From the NCBI GenBank assembly GCA_052380005.1, contig JBQTCJ010000004.1: a stretch of 64,000 nt of DNA. The stretch is one strand, 5' to 3'. Made by a program: the position numbers and the translations under genes. The stretch comes from Salinarimonas sp052380005. Its GTDB lineage: Bacteria; Pseudomonadota; Alphaproteobacteria; Rhizobiales; Beijerinckiaceae. This document shows, piece by piece, positions 48,290 through 56,770 of this stretch (the first letter of the stretch is position 1; every line of letters starts with the position of its first letter). The notes under the pieces were generated by a model that did no database searches, was not told the DNA's origin, and was given only the letters and a program-made list of their open reading frames with translations.

Positions 48290-49354
48290 TCAGGGCATGA
48301 CTCCGTCCCGCGCGCCGCGTGCCGGCACGAGGCCGAACGCGTCGGCGATCGTCGCGACGATGGCGGCGTGGACGGCGGCGCGGTCGGCGCCCGGCGGATC
48401 GGTGCAGACCGGATCGTCCCCCTCCTCCGCGAGGAGCGTGGCGCCTTCCGGCTTGCAGAGGGGAAGCGCGGTGAAGTGGTTCGCCGGCGCGAGCATCACG
48501 ACCTCGGCCTGCGGCACGGCGCTGGCGAAGCCCGATCCGTCGGCCGTGAAGTCCGTCGCGATCAGCCTGTCGCCCGCCTCGCCGAGCCCGATCAGGACGA
48601 CGGTCTCGACGAGATCCGCCGCGTGCGCGGGGCCGAGCCCGGCATGGAGGCCCGGATCGATCGCGGCGACGCCGACGACGCGCGGGTCGCGCCAGGACGC
48701 GTCCCAGAGCGCCGCCTCGCGGGCGGAGAGGTCGATGCCGGCGGCGCGCAGCTCGCGGCAATGGGCGACGTGCGGTGCGGCGGTCTCGCAGAAGGCGGCG
48801 TAGGCCGCGAGATCCCCGCGCAGCCCCCCGATGGAGAGCGCCGTGAAGCCGCCGAAGGAGAACCCGGCCGCGTAGATCCGGTCCGGATCGACCCGCGGCC
48901 CGATGATCGGGTCCGCCAGGAGCGTGTCGAGCGCGGCGGACAGGTCCTGCGCGCGGGTCCAGTGGTCGAGGGCGCGGGCCTGGTCGAAGTCGCCGAACGT
49001 GCTGCCGGGGTGGTTCACGCCGACGACGATCGCGCCGCGCTCGGCGAGCCCGGCGGCCAGCCAGGCGAGGGAGCGCACGTGTCCGCCGATGCCGTGCGAC
49101 AGCAGGACGACGGGGTGCGTCCCCTCTGCCGGAGCGGCGCCGATGCGCGCGTCGAGGCCGACGAAGATGATGTTCTCGGCGACACGGGCGGGCGTGCCGC
49201 CGGCGCCGGCGGGATAGAACACGTCGCCCGAGAGCGAGGTGTCGTGGTGGGGGGCGGTGAAGGGCATCGTGCCCACCGGCTGGGCGGCGGCGTGCGACGC
49301 GGTCGCTGCGGCGAGCGCGACGGCGGCGGCGAAGGGGATGACGCGAAGGGACAT
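48290..49354 (-). CDS. Secreted alpha/beta hydrolase (dienelactone-hydrolase-like)
   Basis: 354 residues. Signal peptide SLRVIPFAAAVALAAATASHAAA (cleavage near 24). Nucleophile Ser lies in the elbow YAAGFSFGGFTAL; the oxyanion region is HPVVLLSHGIGGH; the catalytic His is probably in APANHFTALPL. A likely disulfide involves cysteines in AFCETAAPHVAHC and PLCKPE. This is the platelet-activating-factor acetylhydrolase/dienelactone group; substrate unknown. Divergent from a membrane AraC regulator 148 bp away. Confidence 0.88.
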   Translation of the reverse strand: MSLRVIPFAAAVALAAATASHAAAQPVGTMPFTAPHHDTSLSGDVFYPAGAGGTPARVAENIIFVGLDARIGAAPAEGTHPVVLLSHGIGGHVRSLAWLAAGLAERGAIVVGVNHPGSTFGDFDQARALDHWTRAQDLSAALDTLLADPIIGPRVDPDRIYAAGFSFGGFTALSIGGLRGDLAAYAAFCETAAPHVAHCRELRAAGIDLSAREAALWDASWRDPRVVGVAAIDPGLHAGLGPAHAADLVETVVLIGLGEAGDRLIATDFTADGSGFASAVPQAEVVMLAPANHFTALPLCKPEGATLLAEEGDDPVCTDPPGADRAAVHAAIVATIADAFGLVPARGARDGVMP

Positions 49355-49502
49355 GAGCGGGGCTCCGAGGTTGGGACGTCGTGACCCCTCCGGCATGGCC
49401 TAAAAGCGGCCCCTCGCGCGTCCGAGAACCGGTTCGAGGTCGTCCGCGAACCGGTTCGCGGTCTAGGATGGGGCGTCACGCCAACGCTCCTTCTCCGATC
49501 CG

Positions 49503-50576
49503 ATGCTCGTCCTGCCCGTCCCCCTCGTCGCCTCGCTGGTGCTCTCCTTCCTTCTCGTGCGGGCGCTCGCCCGCGGCGAGGGCACGCCGCTGCTCCTCGC
49601 CCTCATCGCCGCAGGCGCGGCGCAGGGCGCGCTCGTCGCGCTGGTGCAGCATTACGGCCTCACGGCCCTGCGCCCGCTCCAGCCGATCACCGCGAGCCTC
49701 CTGCCGCCGCTCGCCTGGCTCGCCTTCGTCGCCGCCGCGCTGCGGCCGCTTTCGGCGCGCGACGCGGCGCACGGTGCGGCCCCGCTCGTCGCGGCGGCGA
49801 GCGTGGTCCTGGCTCCGGCGGCGATCGACGTCGTCGTCGTCGCGACGTTCGCGGGCTACGGGATCGCGCTCCTCCTCGCCGCGCGCGGCGGTGCGGCGCT
49901 GCCGGATGCACGGCTCGAGAGCGGGGAGGTCCCGCGGCTGATTTGGCGGGCGATCGGCCTGCTGCTCGTCGGCTCGGCGGCGAGCGACGCACTCATCGCG
50001 GCGGACCAGGCGCTGCTCGTCGGCGCCTGGCGCGACCCGATCATCAGCCTGTTCACGGCGCTCGCGCTCGTCGCGATCGGCGCGCTGGCGCTCTCGCGCG
50101 ACCTCCGCCCCTCCGGGAGAGACGCGGAAACGCCGGCGCGCGAGCCCCTTCCCCCGCTGCGCGATCCGCAGGCCGAGGAGGAGGACGCCGCGCTCGTCGC
50201 CCGGCTGGAGGCGCTGATGGAGCGCGACGCGCCCCATCTCGACCCGGACCTGACGCTCTCGCGCCTCGCGCGCCGCCTGGGCGTGCCGGCGAAGGCGCTG
50301 TCGGGCGCCATCAACCGGGTGCGCGGGGAGAACGTCTCGCGCTTCGTCAACGGCCACCGCGTCGCCCGCGCCTGCGCGCTCCTCGCGGAGGGCGCCGACG
50401 TCACGCGGGCGATGCTGGAGAGCGGCTTCGGGACGAAGTCGAACTTCAACCGCGAGTTCCTGCGCGTCACCGGCACGAGCCCGAGGGCCTGGCGCGCCGC
50501 GCACGCGAGCGCGTCCCCTGCCCCCTCCGGATCCGCGCCGCCGCGCTGGGCCTCCTCGCCCTCGCCGCCGCGCTGA
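49503..50576 (+). CDS. Membrane-bound AraC family transcriptional regulator
   Basis: 357 residues. Six or seven membrane helices occupy about 1-200, followed by an AraC HTH domain (about 245-335) with LTLSRLARRLGVPAKALSGAINR and SGFGTKSNFNREFLRVTGTSP. The domain order (membrane sensor then cytosolic DNA-binding) suggests direct sensing of a membrane signal. It is divergent from the secreted hydrolase, the natural target. The C-terminal tail (about 20 Pro/Ser-rich residues) is low complexity. Confidence 0.9.
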   Translation: MLVLPVPLVASLVLSFLLVRALARGEGTPLLLALIAAGAAQGALVALVQHYGLTALRPLQPITASLLPPLAWLAFVAAALRPLSARDAAHGAAPLVAAASVVLAPAAIDVVVVATFAGYGIALLLAARGGAALPDARLESGEVPRLIWRAIGLLLVGSAASDALIAADQALLVGAWRDPIISLFTALALVAIGALALSRDLRPSGRDAETPAREPLPPLRDPQAEEEDAALVARLEALMERDAPHLDPDLTLSRLARRLGVPAKALSGAINRVRGENVSRFVNGHRVARACALLAEGADVTRAMLESGFGTKSNFNREFLRVTGTSPRAWRAAHASASPAPSGSAPPRWASSPSPPR

Positions 50577-50645
50577 TCCCGACGATCGCGCCGGCGAGCG
50601 CGCCGCGCGCGGCTGCGAGAGGCGCGCGTTGCCGCAGCGGATCGA

Positions 50646-51734
50646 TCACGGTGCTCCGCGCCGGAGCACCTCGCGCATCCGCGCCAGCGGCTCGACGCCC
50701 ATCTGGCGCAGGAGGTCGAGCATGTCGAGCGGGACCCAGTTCTCGCGGATCAGGCCCTCGTGGTGGAGGTAGAAGTCCATCACCCGCATGAAGACCGGCT
50801 TGCCCGTCGGCGGCAGGCCGCAGAACCCGCCGCCGCCGTGGATCGCGTAGACCGACGGCCAGCCTCCCGTGACCGAGTACGGGCCGTCGCCGATGCGGAT
50901 GTAATGCCCCGCGCCGTTGCGCGCCCGCTCGGCCGTCACCTCCTCGAACGTGCCCTGCGGGCGCTGGAAGGCGATGCGGAAAGGCAGCTGGTGCCCGTCG
51001 ACGAAGCCGTCGAGCCCGCGCGTCGTGCCGATGCCGGCGGGGCCGTACCACATCATCTTCGGATGCCAGTAGTCGCGCTGCGGCATCGCGATCAGGCTCC
51101 CGCGGGAGAGGCTCGCCCGGTCGTCGTGCTCGGCGAGGCTGCGATGCATGGCGAGCGTCTGCGCGAGGCTCGCACGCGAGATATCCGGGTCGGAGGGGGC
51201 GAGCCGCACGCCGTCCGCCGTGATGGGCGCCGGCCAGGCCTCCGGGCTGCCGAGCGGCGGGGCGAGCGGCCAGACGCCCGCCTGGCGCATAAGGTCGAGC
51301 ACGTCCCAGAGCAACGTCGCCTGGACGGCGCGGCCCTCGCCGTCGAGCTGCCAGACCTCGCCGTAGCGCAGATACACGGGCTTGCCGGTCGCCGGTATGC
51401 CGAGCCAGTCCCGGCGCATCGTCCCGCAATAATGGCCCATGGCGGCGACGTAGGTCCGCCCCTCGTAGCCGCCGGAGACGAAGATCCCATCGCGCCGCTC
51501 GAGATCCGGCAGCGCCGCCTTCAGCGGCATCCAGACCCGCGCGAGCCCCTCCGCGCGCCCCTCGACGACGTCGATCGGGTGCGCCACACGCCAAACCGTA
51601 TCGTCTCGCGCGATGCGCGAAAGCGCCCCCTCGAGCCCACCGGCAGGCGCCTCGGCGAGGGCGGAGAGCGCGCGCAGGAAAGTGCGCCGACACTCCCCGT
51701 CGAGCGCGGCGGAAGGATCGAAACCCGTTGTCAC
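50646..51734 (-). CDS. Two-domain NTF2/SnoaL-like (ester cyclase-type) protein
   Basis: 362 residues made of two NTF2-like halves. The first (about 20-175) contains WLGIPATGKPVYLRYGEVW and ends LWDVLDLMRQAGVWPL. The second (about 190-350) contains CGLPPTGKPVFMRVMDFY and ends PLDMLDLLRQMGVEPL, so the halves are internal repeats. No signal peptide. The fold houses ketosteroid isomerases, polyketide cyclases and dehydratases. It is divergent from the ABC importer operon and shares its operator region, so it is probably part of the same pathway. Substrate unknown. Confidence 0.83.
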   Translation of the reverse strand: MTTGFDPSAALDGECRRTFLRALSALAEAPAGGLEGALSRIARDDTVWRVAHPIDVVEGRAEGLARVWMPLKAALPDLERRDGIFVSGGYEGRTYVAAMGHYCGTMRRDWLGIPATGKPVYLRYGEVWQLDGEGRAVQATLLWDVLDLMRQAGVWPLAPPLGSPEAWPAPITADGVRLAPSDPDISRASLAQTLAMHRSLAEHDDRASLSRGSLIAMPQRDYWHPKMMWYGPAGIGTTRGLDGFVDGHQLPFRIAFQRPQGTFEEVTAERARNGAGHYIRIGDGPYSVTGGWPSVYAIHGGGGFCGLPPTGKPVFMRVMDFYLHHEGLIRENWVPLDMLDLLRQMGVEPLARMREVLRRGAP

Positions 51735-51796
51735 GCAAGGCCTCCAGCGCCGTCGAGCACGGCGTGCGACTCAGATTCGGACAAAATCGGAACCCC

Positions 51797-51825
51797 TGCA
51801 AGTTTTTTCTTGCATACGAATGCAA
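51797..51825. promoter_or_regulatory. Overlapping inverted repeats: candidate LacI-family operator
   Basis: TGCAAG-TTTTTT-CTTGCA (51797-51814) overlaps TTGCAT-ACGA-ATGCAA (51810-51825), both with perfect 6-bp arms. The second has a central C-G step typical of LacI-family sites. They lie 63 bp from the start of the minus-strand NTF2-like gene and 80 bp from the binding-protein ATG. The LacI gene is in the same operon (58839). Not proven. Confidence 0.6.
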
Positions 51826-51904
51826 AAGGCTGGAACCTTCGTTCGTTGACCCGAGGGGCGCCGCGACCGGCCGACACCCGTGGGCACGCGACTGGGAGAC
51901 GAAC

Positions 51905-53161
51905 ATGACGATTTCGATGCGTGCAGTGACACTCGCCGCGGCTCTCGGGAGCGCGGGCCTCGTCGGCTCCGCCGGCCTCGCGGCGGCGGCGTGCGAGGTG
52001 ACCTCCGGCCGGGTCTCGATCGTCGGCAACGAGTTCCCGGCGATCCAGACGGTCGCGGCCAACGCGGCGGAGTGCGCGACCGACGGGCTGACCGTGCGGG
52101 CGAACCTCACCGCGGACCACCAGACGATCAACCTGCCGGGCATGCAGGGCAACCCGGCGGAGTACACGAGCGCCATCGTGGCGACGTCCTCCATCGTCGC
52201 GCTCCTCAACGAGGACGTCATCCGCCCCCTCGACGACCTCGTCGCTCAGTACGGCCAAGACATCCCGCGCCGGCAGCTGATCACGGTCGACGGCGAGGTC
52301 GTGGCGGTCGCCTTCATGGCGAATTCCCAGCACCTCGTGTACCGCGCCGACGTGCTCGAGGAGATCGGCGTCGAGCCGCCGAGGACCTACGAGGAGCTGC
52401 TCGCCGCCGCCGAGAAGATCCGCGCCGCCGGCATCATGCAGAATCCCGTGGGTGGCGCCTACGCCGCGGGCTGGAACCTCGCCCAGGAATTCATCAACAT
52501 GTACACCGGCATGGGCGGCGCGTTCTTCGAGCCCGGCACCCCGAACGTCTCCATCGACAACGAGCAGGGTGTCGCTGCGCTCGAGACGATGAAGGCGCTG
52601 ACCGCGTACATGAACCCCGACTTCCTCACCCACGATTCGAACGCCACCTCGGCGGAGTGGGAGGCGGGCAACGTCGCGCTGATGAACATGTGGGGCTCGC
52701 GCACCGGCGTGCTGATGGACACCGAAGGGTCGACGCCGGAGGTCTACGAGAACACGATGGTCGGCGCGCCGATGACGGTGGGCGGCGGCGAGATCCCGGC
52801 GACGACGCTGTGGTGGGACGGCTGGACGGTCGCGCGCAACATCTCCGACGAGGACGCGGCGGCCACCTTCGTCGCCATGAAGCGCGGCATCAGCCCCGAG
52901 ATCCTCACCGACGAGACCATGCCGCAGGCGGTGTGGATGATCGAGGGCTACGAGCCCGCCCCCGTCAACGAGGGCGTCATCCAGACCATGGCGATGGGCG
53001 CCCGGCCCTACCCGATGCTGCCCTACATGGGCATCCTCCACACCGCGCTCGGCGACAACATCGCCGACTTCCTCACCGGTCGCGAGGATGCGCGCACGAC
53101 GCTCGCCGACATCGAGGCGGCCTACACCGCCGCGGCCCGTGAGCGCGGCTTCATCCAGTAG
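51905..53161 (+). CDS. ABC transporter sugar-type substrate-binding protein
   Basis: 418 residues. Signal peptide MRAVTLAAALGSAGLVGSAG, cleavage near LAAAA-CEV, so the mature protein may start at Cys or just after it. Family 1 extracellular solute-binding pattern: TSSIVALLNEDVIRPLDDLV, PRTYEELLAAAEKI, WEAGNVALMNMWGSR, MPQAVWMIEGYE. It delivers a carbohydrate-like ligand to the CUT1 permease. ATG 51905 (an in-frame ATG 12 bp later is possible). First gene of the operon. Confidence 0.93.
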   Translation: MTISMRAVTLAAALGSAGLVGSAGLAAAACEVTSGRVSIVGNEFPAIQTVAANAAECATDGLTVRANLTADHQTINLPGMQGNPAEYTSAIVATSSIVALLNEDVIRPLDDLVAQYGQDIPRRQLITVDGEVVAVAFMANSQHLVYRADVLEEIGVEPPRTYEELLAAAEKIRAAGIMQNPVGGAYAAGWNLAQEFINMYTGMGGAFFEPGTPNVSIDNEQGVAALETMKALTAYMNPDFLTHDSNATSAEWEAGNVALMNMWGSRTGVLMDTEGSTPEVYENTMVGAPMTVGGGEIPATTLWWDGWTVARNISDEDAAATFVAMKRGISPEILTDETMPQAVWMIEGYEPAPVNEGVIQTMAMGARPYPMLPYMGILHTALGDNIADFLTGREDARTTLADIEAAYTAAARERGFIQ

Positions 53162-53205
53162 GCCCGAAGGCCCCGAGGAAGAGATCTCGACCTCGAGAGA
53201 CCGAG

Positions 53206-53231
53206 GCCGGGCGCCCCGCATGGCGCCCGGC
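53206..53231 (+). promoter_or_regulatory. 10-bp hairpin between binding protein and permease genes
   Basis: GCCGGGCGCC (53206-53215) pairs with 53222-53231 around a six-base loop, with no T-run, 45 bp after the binding-protein stop and 33 bp before the permease start. Probably an mRNA-stabilising or partial-termination element, like the one in the TRAP operon. Confidence 0.6.
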
Positions 53232-53263
53232 ACCCGCCGCCCGAGCCGCGAGGGTAGAGGGCC

Positions 53264-54292
53264 ATGAAGCACGGCACCTTCTTCTGGTTCTTCCTGCCCA
53301 CGGCCGCCGCGATGCTCCTGTTCATCGCGTTCCCAATCGTGTCGGTGCTGGTACAGTCGGTCTACGCGCCGCACGAGCAGGTGATCCGCGAGGTCGAGAA
53401 CTGCACGCTGTTCGGCTGCACCACGACGACGGTGGTGGACCAGGAGGCGACGCGCGCCATCCGCGAGGCCGAGCCGCTGGGGCGCTTCGTCGGCTCCGGC
53501 ATCTATACGGACCGCAACCATCTCGCGCTGACCGAGGTCGCGGCGGCCTGGGCGGCGGCGTCCGACATGGGGCGCTTCTGGACGCAGCTCCTCAACCTGC
53601 CCTTCTACGGCGCGCTGGCCTTCACGCTCACCTACACGCTCCTCGTCACGCCGGCGTCGATCCTGCTCGGCTTCGCCATCGCGCTCGCGGTCAACGCCAT
53701 CCCCCGCCCGGCGCGGGGGCCGACGATCTTCGTCTCGCTGCTGCCGATGATCGTCACCCCGCTCGTCGGCGCGCTGATCCTGTTCTGGATGGTCGACGCG
53801 CGCGGCGTGCTCGGCGCCGCGCTGCAGGCGCTCGCCGGGGACCCGAACCTCTCGGTCAAGGCCTCGACGCCGCTCATGTGGGCGATGCTGATCGTCTACG
53901 GCATCTGGTCGACCGCGCCTTTCGCCTTCGTCGTCTACTACGCCGGCCTCCAGACGGTGCCGCAGGACACGCTCGAGAGCGCCATGATCGACGGCGCCAC
54001 GCGCTGGCAGCGCATCCGCTGGGTGATCGTCCCGCACCTCCTGCCGCTGACGACCTTCATGGCGCTGATCAAGATCATGGACAATTTCCGCGTCTTCGAG
54101 CCGATCGTCAGCTTCAACGCGGGCGCTCACGCGCAATCGTTGAGTTATTTCATCTACTCGGATCTCGGCGGCGAGACGCGGCTCCTGTCTTCGGCCGCCG
54201 CGACCTCCGTGCTCACGATCGCGGGCGTCGTCGTCCTGCTCTCGCCGGTACTCGTGCGCACCTGGCGCTCGTTCGGGAGGGCCGGGGCATGA
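53264..54292 (+). CDS. CUT1 ABC transporter permease (MalF-like)
   Basis: 342 residues. N-terminal helix, a periplasmic insert (about 30-110) with two cysteines in ENCTLFGCTTTT, then the permease core. The EAA-loop is ESAMIDGATRWQRIRWVIVPHLLP. It pairs with the MalG-like gene that starts by a 4-bp overlap. Two Cys in the insert could form a disulfide outside the membrane. Confidence 0.93.
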   Translation: MKHGTFFWFFLPTAAAMLLFIAFPIVSVLVQSVYAPHEQVIREVENCTLFGCTTTTVVDQEATRAIREAEPLGRFVGSGIYTDRNHLALTEVAAAWAAASDMGRFWTQLLNLPFYGALAFTLTYTLLVTPASILLGFAIALAVNAIPRPARGPTIFVSLLPMIVTPLVGALILFWMVDARGVLGAALQALAGDPNLSVKASTPLMWAMLIVYGIWSTAPFAFVVYYAGLQTVPQDTLESAMIDGATRWQRIRWVIVPHLLPLTTFMALIKIMDNFRVFEPIVSFNAGAHAQSLSYFIYSDLGGETRLLSSAAATSVLTIAGVVVLLSPVLVRTWRSFGRAGA

Positions 54293-55173
54293 GCACGCGT
54301 CTCGCCGACCGCCGGCCGGTTCCGGTCCGGATCGTCCTGATGGGCTTCCTCGCCGTCTGGCTGGTCGTCGCCGCGTTCCCGTTCCTGTGGACGCTCTGGG
54401 GGAGCTTCAAGGTCGAGGGCGACTTCTTCTCCAAGGCGGACTGGATGAACGCGCTGACCGGCCCGCTCACCCTCGCGGAAACCGGCGCGCGCATGACGCT
54501 CGACGGCTACGAGGGCGCCTGGATCCAGGAGGAGTTCTGGCGCGCGGCGCTCAACACGCTGATCGTCGTGGTCGCCGTGGTGTGCATCTCGCTCACCTTC
54601 GGCACGCTGGGCGGCTACGCGCTCAGCCGCTCGACCTACCGCTACGCCTTCTGGCTGCTGCTCGTCGCCCTCGTCTTCCGGGCGATGCCGCCGATCACGC
54701 TCGTGTCGGGCTACCTGCCGCCTTTCTTCCAGTGGAACCTGTGGGGGCATCTGCCCACCGCGATCATCGTGCTCGTCGCCATCAACCAGCCCTTCACGCT
54801 GTGGATGCTCACCGCCTTCTTCCGCAACATTCCAAAGGACCTCGACGAGAGCGCCATGGTCGACGGCTGCTCGCGCTTCCAGGCCTTCCGGCACGTGATC
54901 ATCCCGGTGATGTGGCCGGGCGTGATCACCACCGGCCTGTTCTCGTTCCTGCTCGCCTACAACGACTTCGCGGTCACGGCGATGCTCCTGTCGAAGGAGA
55001 ACCAGACCATGGTGCCCAAGATCGCGAGCTTCCTCGGCACGACCCAGACCAAGGGGAACGTCATGTTCGCCGTCTCCTCCGTCGTCTCGGTGACGGCGCC
55101 CCTCTTCCTGCTGGTCCTGTTCTTCCAGCGCCAGATCGTCAGCGGGCTCACCGCCGGCGCGGTGAAAGGCTGA
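54289..55173 (+). CDS. CUT1 ABC transporter permease (MalG-like)
   Basis: 294 residues, six membrane helices. EAA-loop DESAMVDGCSRFQAFRHVIIPVMWP; the LALVFRAMPPITL region is typical. It completes the transmembrane dimer with the MalF-like partner. ATG overlaps the upstream stop (ATGA). Confidence 0.94.
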   Translation: MSTRLADRRPVPVRIVLMGFLAVWLVVAAFPFLWTLWGSFKVEGDFFSKADWMNALTGPLTLAETGARMTLDGYEGAWIQEEFWRAALNTLIVVVAVVCISLTFGTLGGYALSRSTYRYAFWLLLVALVFRAMPPITLVSGYLPPFFQWNLWGHLPTAIIVLVAINQPFTLWMLTAFFRNIPKDLDESAMVDGCSRFQAFRHVIIPVMWPGVITTGLFSFLLAYNDFAVTAMLLSKENQTMVPKIASFLGTTQTKGNVMFAVSSVVSVTAPLFLLVLFFQRQIVSGLTAGAVKG

Positions 55174-55178
55174 CGACC

Positions 55179-56237
55179 ATGGCGGACATCGAGCTCAAGC
55201 ACCTGTCCAAGCGCTGGGGTTCCTTCGTCGGCGTCAAGGCGCTCGACCTGCACATCGCCGACGGGGAGTTCCTGGTCCTGCTCGGTCCCTCGGGCTGCGG
55301 CAAGACGACGACGATGCGCATGATCGCCGGTCTCGAGGACGCCACCGAGGGCGACATCCTCATCGGCGGCGCACGGGTCAACGAGCTCGAGCCCAAGGAC
55401 CGCGACATCGCGATGGTGTTCCAGTCCTACGGCCTCTACCCGACGATGAGCGTCTACGAGAACATCCGCTTTCCCTTGAAGGTGCGCGGCATCCCCGCCG
55501 CCGAGCATCGCGAGCGGGTGATGCGCGCGGCGAAGACCGTGGAACTCGTGGAGTTCCTCGACCGCAAGCCCGCCGCGCTCTCGGGCGGCCAGCGCCAGCG
55601 CGTGGCGCTCGCCCGCGCCATCGTGCGCAAGCCCAAGGTCTTCCTGATGGACGAGCCGTTGTCCAACCTCGACGCGAAGCTGCGCGTCTCGACGCGTGCC
55701 CAGATCAAGAACCTCCACCACGAGCTGAAGACCACGACGATCTACGTCACCCACGACCAGATCGAGGCGATGACGCTCGCAGACCGGGTCGTCGTCATGT
55801 CGAAGGGCGAGGTGCAGCAGGTCGGCACGCCGCTGGAGATCTACGACCGCCCGGCGAACACCTTCGTCGCGGGCTTCATCGGCAGCCCCGCCATGAACCT
55901 GATGGAGGGCCGGCTCGCGGGCGGCGTGTTCGAGGGCGAGCACGTGCGCATCACGGGCTTCGCCGGCGTCCCGGACGGGCCCGTGACGCTCGGCTTCCGC
56001 GCCGAGGACGCGCAGGTCGTCGAGAGCGGCGAGATCGAAGCGCCCATCTACTCGATGGAGCTCCTCGGCGACAGCTCGATGGCCACCGTCCAGGCCGGCG
56101 GCGCGCTCGTCGCGATCAAGGCCGCCAAGGACTTTTCCGCCGAGATCGGCGCGCCGATCGCCGCGCGGGTCCCCGCCTCCATCTGCCACCTCTTCGACGC
56201 CCGCACGGGCGCGCGCCTCGATCGGACCTCCGCATGA
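55179..56237 (+). CDS. CUT1 ABC transporter ATP-binding protein (MalK/UgpC-like)
   Basis: 352 residues. Walker A GPSGCGKTT, Q-loop MVFQSYGLYPTMSV, signature LSGGQRQRVALARAIVRKP, Walker B VFLMDEPLSNLDAKLR, then a C-terminal TOBE/OB regulatory domain (about 235-352). Together with the preceding genes it forms a complete importer. It begins 5 bp after the MalG-like stop and its end overlaps the next gene by 4 bp. Confidence 0.95.
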   Translation: MADIELKHLSKRWGSFVGVKALDLHIADGEFLVLLGPSGCGKTTTMRMIAGLEDATEGDILIGGARVNELEPKDRDIAMVFQSYGLYPTMSVYENIRFPLKVRGIPAAEHRERVMRAAKTVELVEFLDRKPAALSGGQRQRVALARAIVRKPKVFLMDEPLSNLDAKLRVSTRAQIKNLHHELKTTTIYVTHDQIEAMTLADRVVVMSKGEVQQVGTPLEIYDRPANTFVAGFIGSPAMNLMEGRLAGGVFEGEHVRITGFAGVPDGPVTLGFRAEDAQVVESGEIEAPIYSMELLGDSSMATVQAGGALVAIKAAKDFSAEIGAPIAARVPASICHLFDARTGARLDRTSA

Positions 56238-56728
56238 GTAACGCCGACGCCCATCTCGCCCGTTCCCGCGAGACCCTCGCCGTGATCCGGCGCATGGAGG
56301 ACGCGCTCGCCGCGGGCTCCGACGACATGGGGGCGCATTTCCACGAAGCCTTCCTGTGGCGCGGCAACCAGGGCTGCGGTACGAAGCGCGGCGTCGCGGA
56401 GTTCCGCCGCAACTGGCAGCTTCCCCTGCGTGCCGCGTTCTCCGAGCGGACCTACGTGACGGAGAGGTTCATCGCAGACGGCGACTGGGCAGCCTGCTTC
56501 GGCCGGATCGAGGCGACGCATTCGGGCCCGTTCATGGGCATACCGCCCACCGGCACGCGGGTCCGCATCCCCTACATGGACTTCTGGCGTGTCGAGGACG
56601 GGCGCATCGCCGACAACCCGGTCTTCGTCGACTTCGCAGCCGTCCTCGCCCAGCTCGGCCGCGACGTCTTCTCCGGCGAGGGCTGGGAGGCCTACGACCG
56701 CGGCGAGCGAACCCCGCCCGCCCCCTGA
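56234..56728 (+). CDS. One-domain NTF2/SnoaL-like protein
   Basis: 164 residues, one NTF2-like domain. The pattern HFHEAFLWRGNQGCGTKRG, GIPPTGTRVRIPYMDFWRVEDGR and VDFAAVLAQLGRDVF mirrors the second half of the 362-residue protein across the operator (GIPxTG, MDF, LxQLG). Members of this group are ester cyclases/SnoaL-like proteins. Overlaps the ATPase gene by 4 bp; hisD-like gene follows 42 bp later. Confidence 0.85.
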   Translation: MSNADAHLARSRETLAVIRRMEDALAAGSDDMGAHFHEAFLWRGNQGCGTKRGVAEFRRNWQLPLRAAFSERTYVTERFIADGDWAACFGRIEATHSGPFMGIPPTGTRVRIPYMDFWRVEDGRIADNPVFVDFAAVLAQLGRDVFSGEGWEAYDRGERTPPAP

Positions 56729-56770
56729 CACCCGCGCCCGACACGCTTCCTCGGCGAAGGAGAACAAGAA

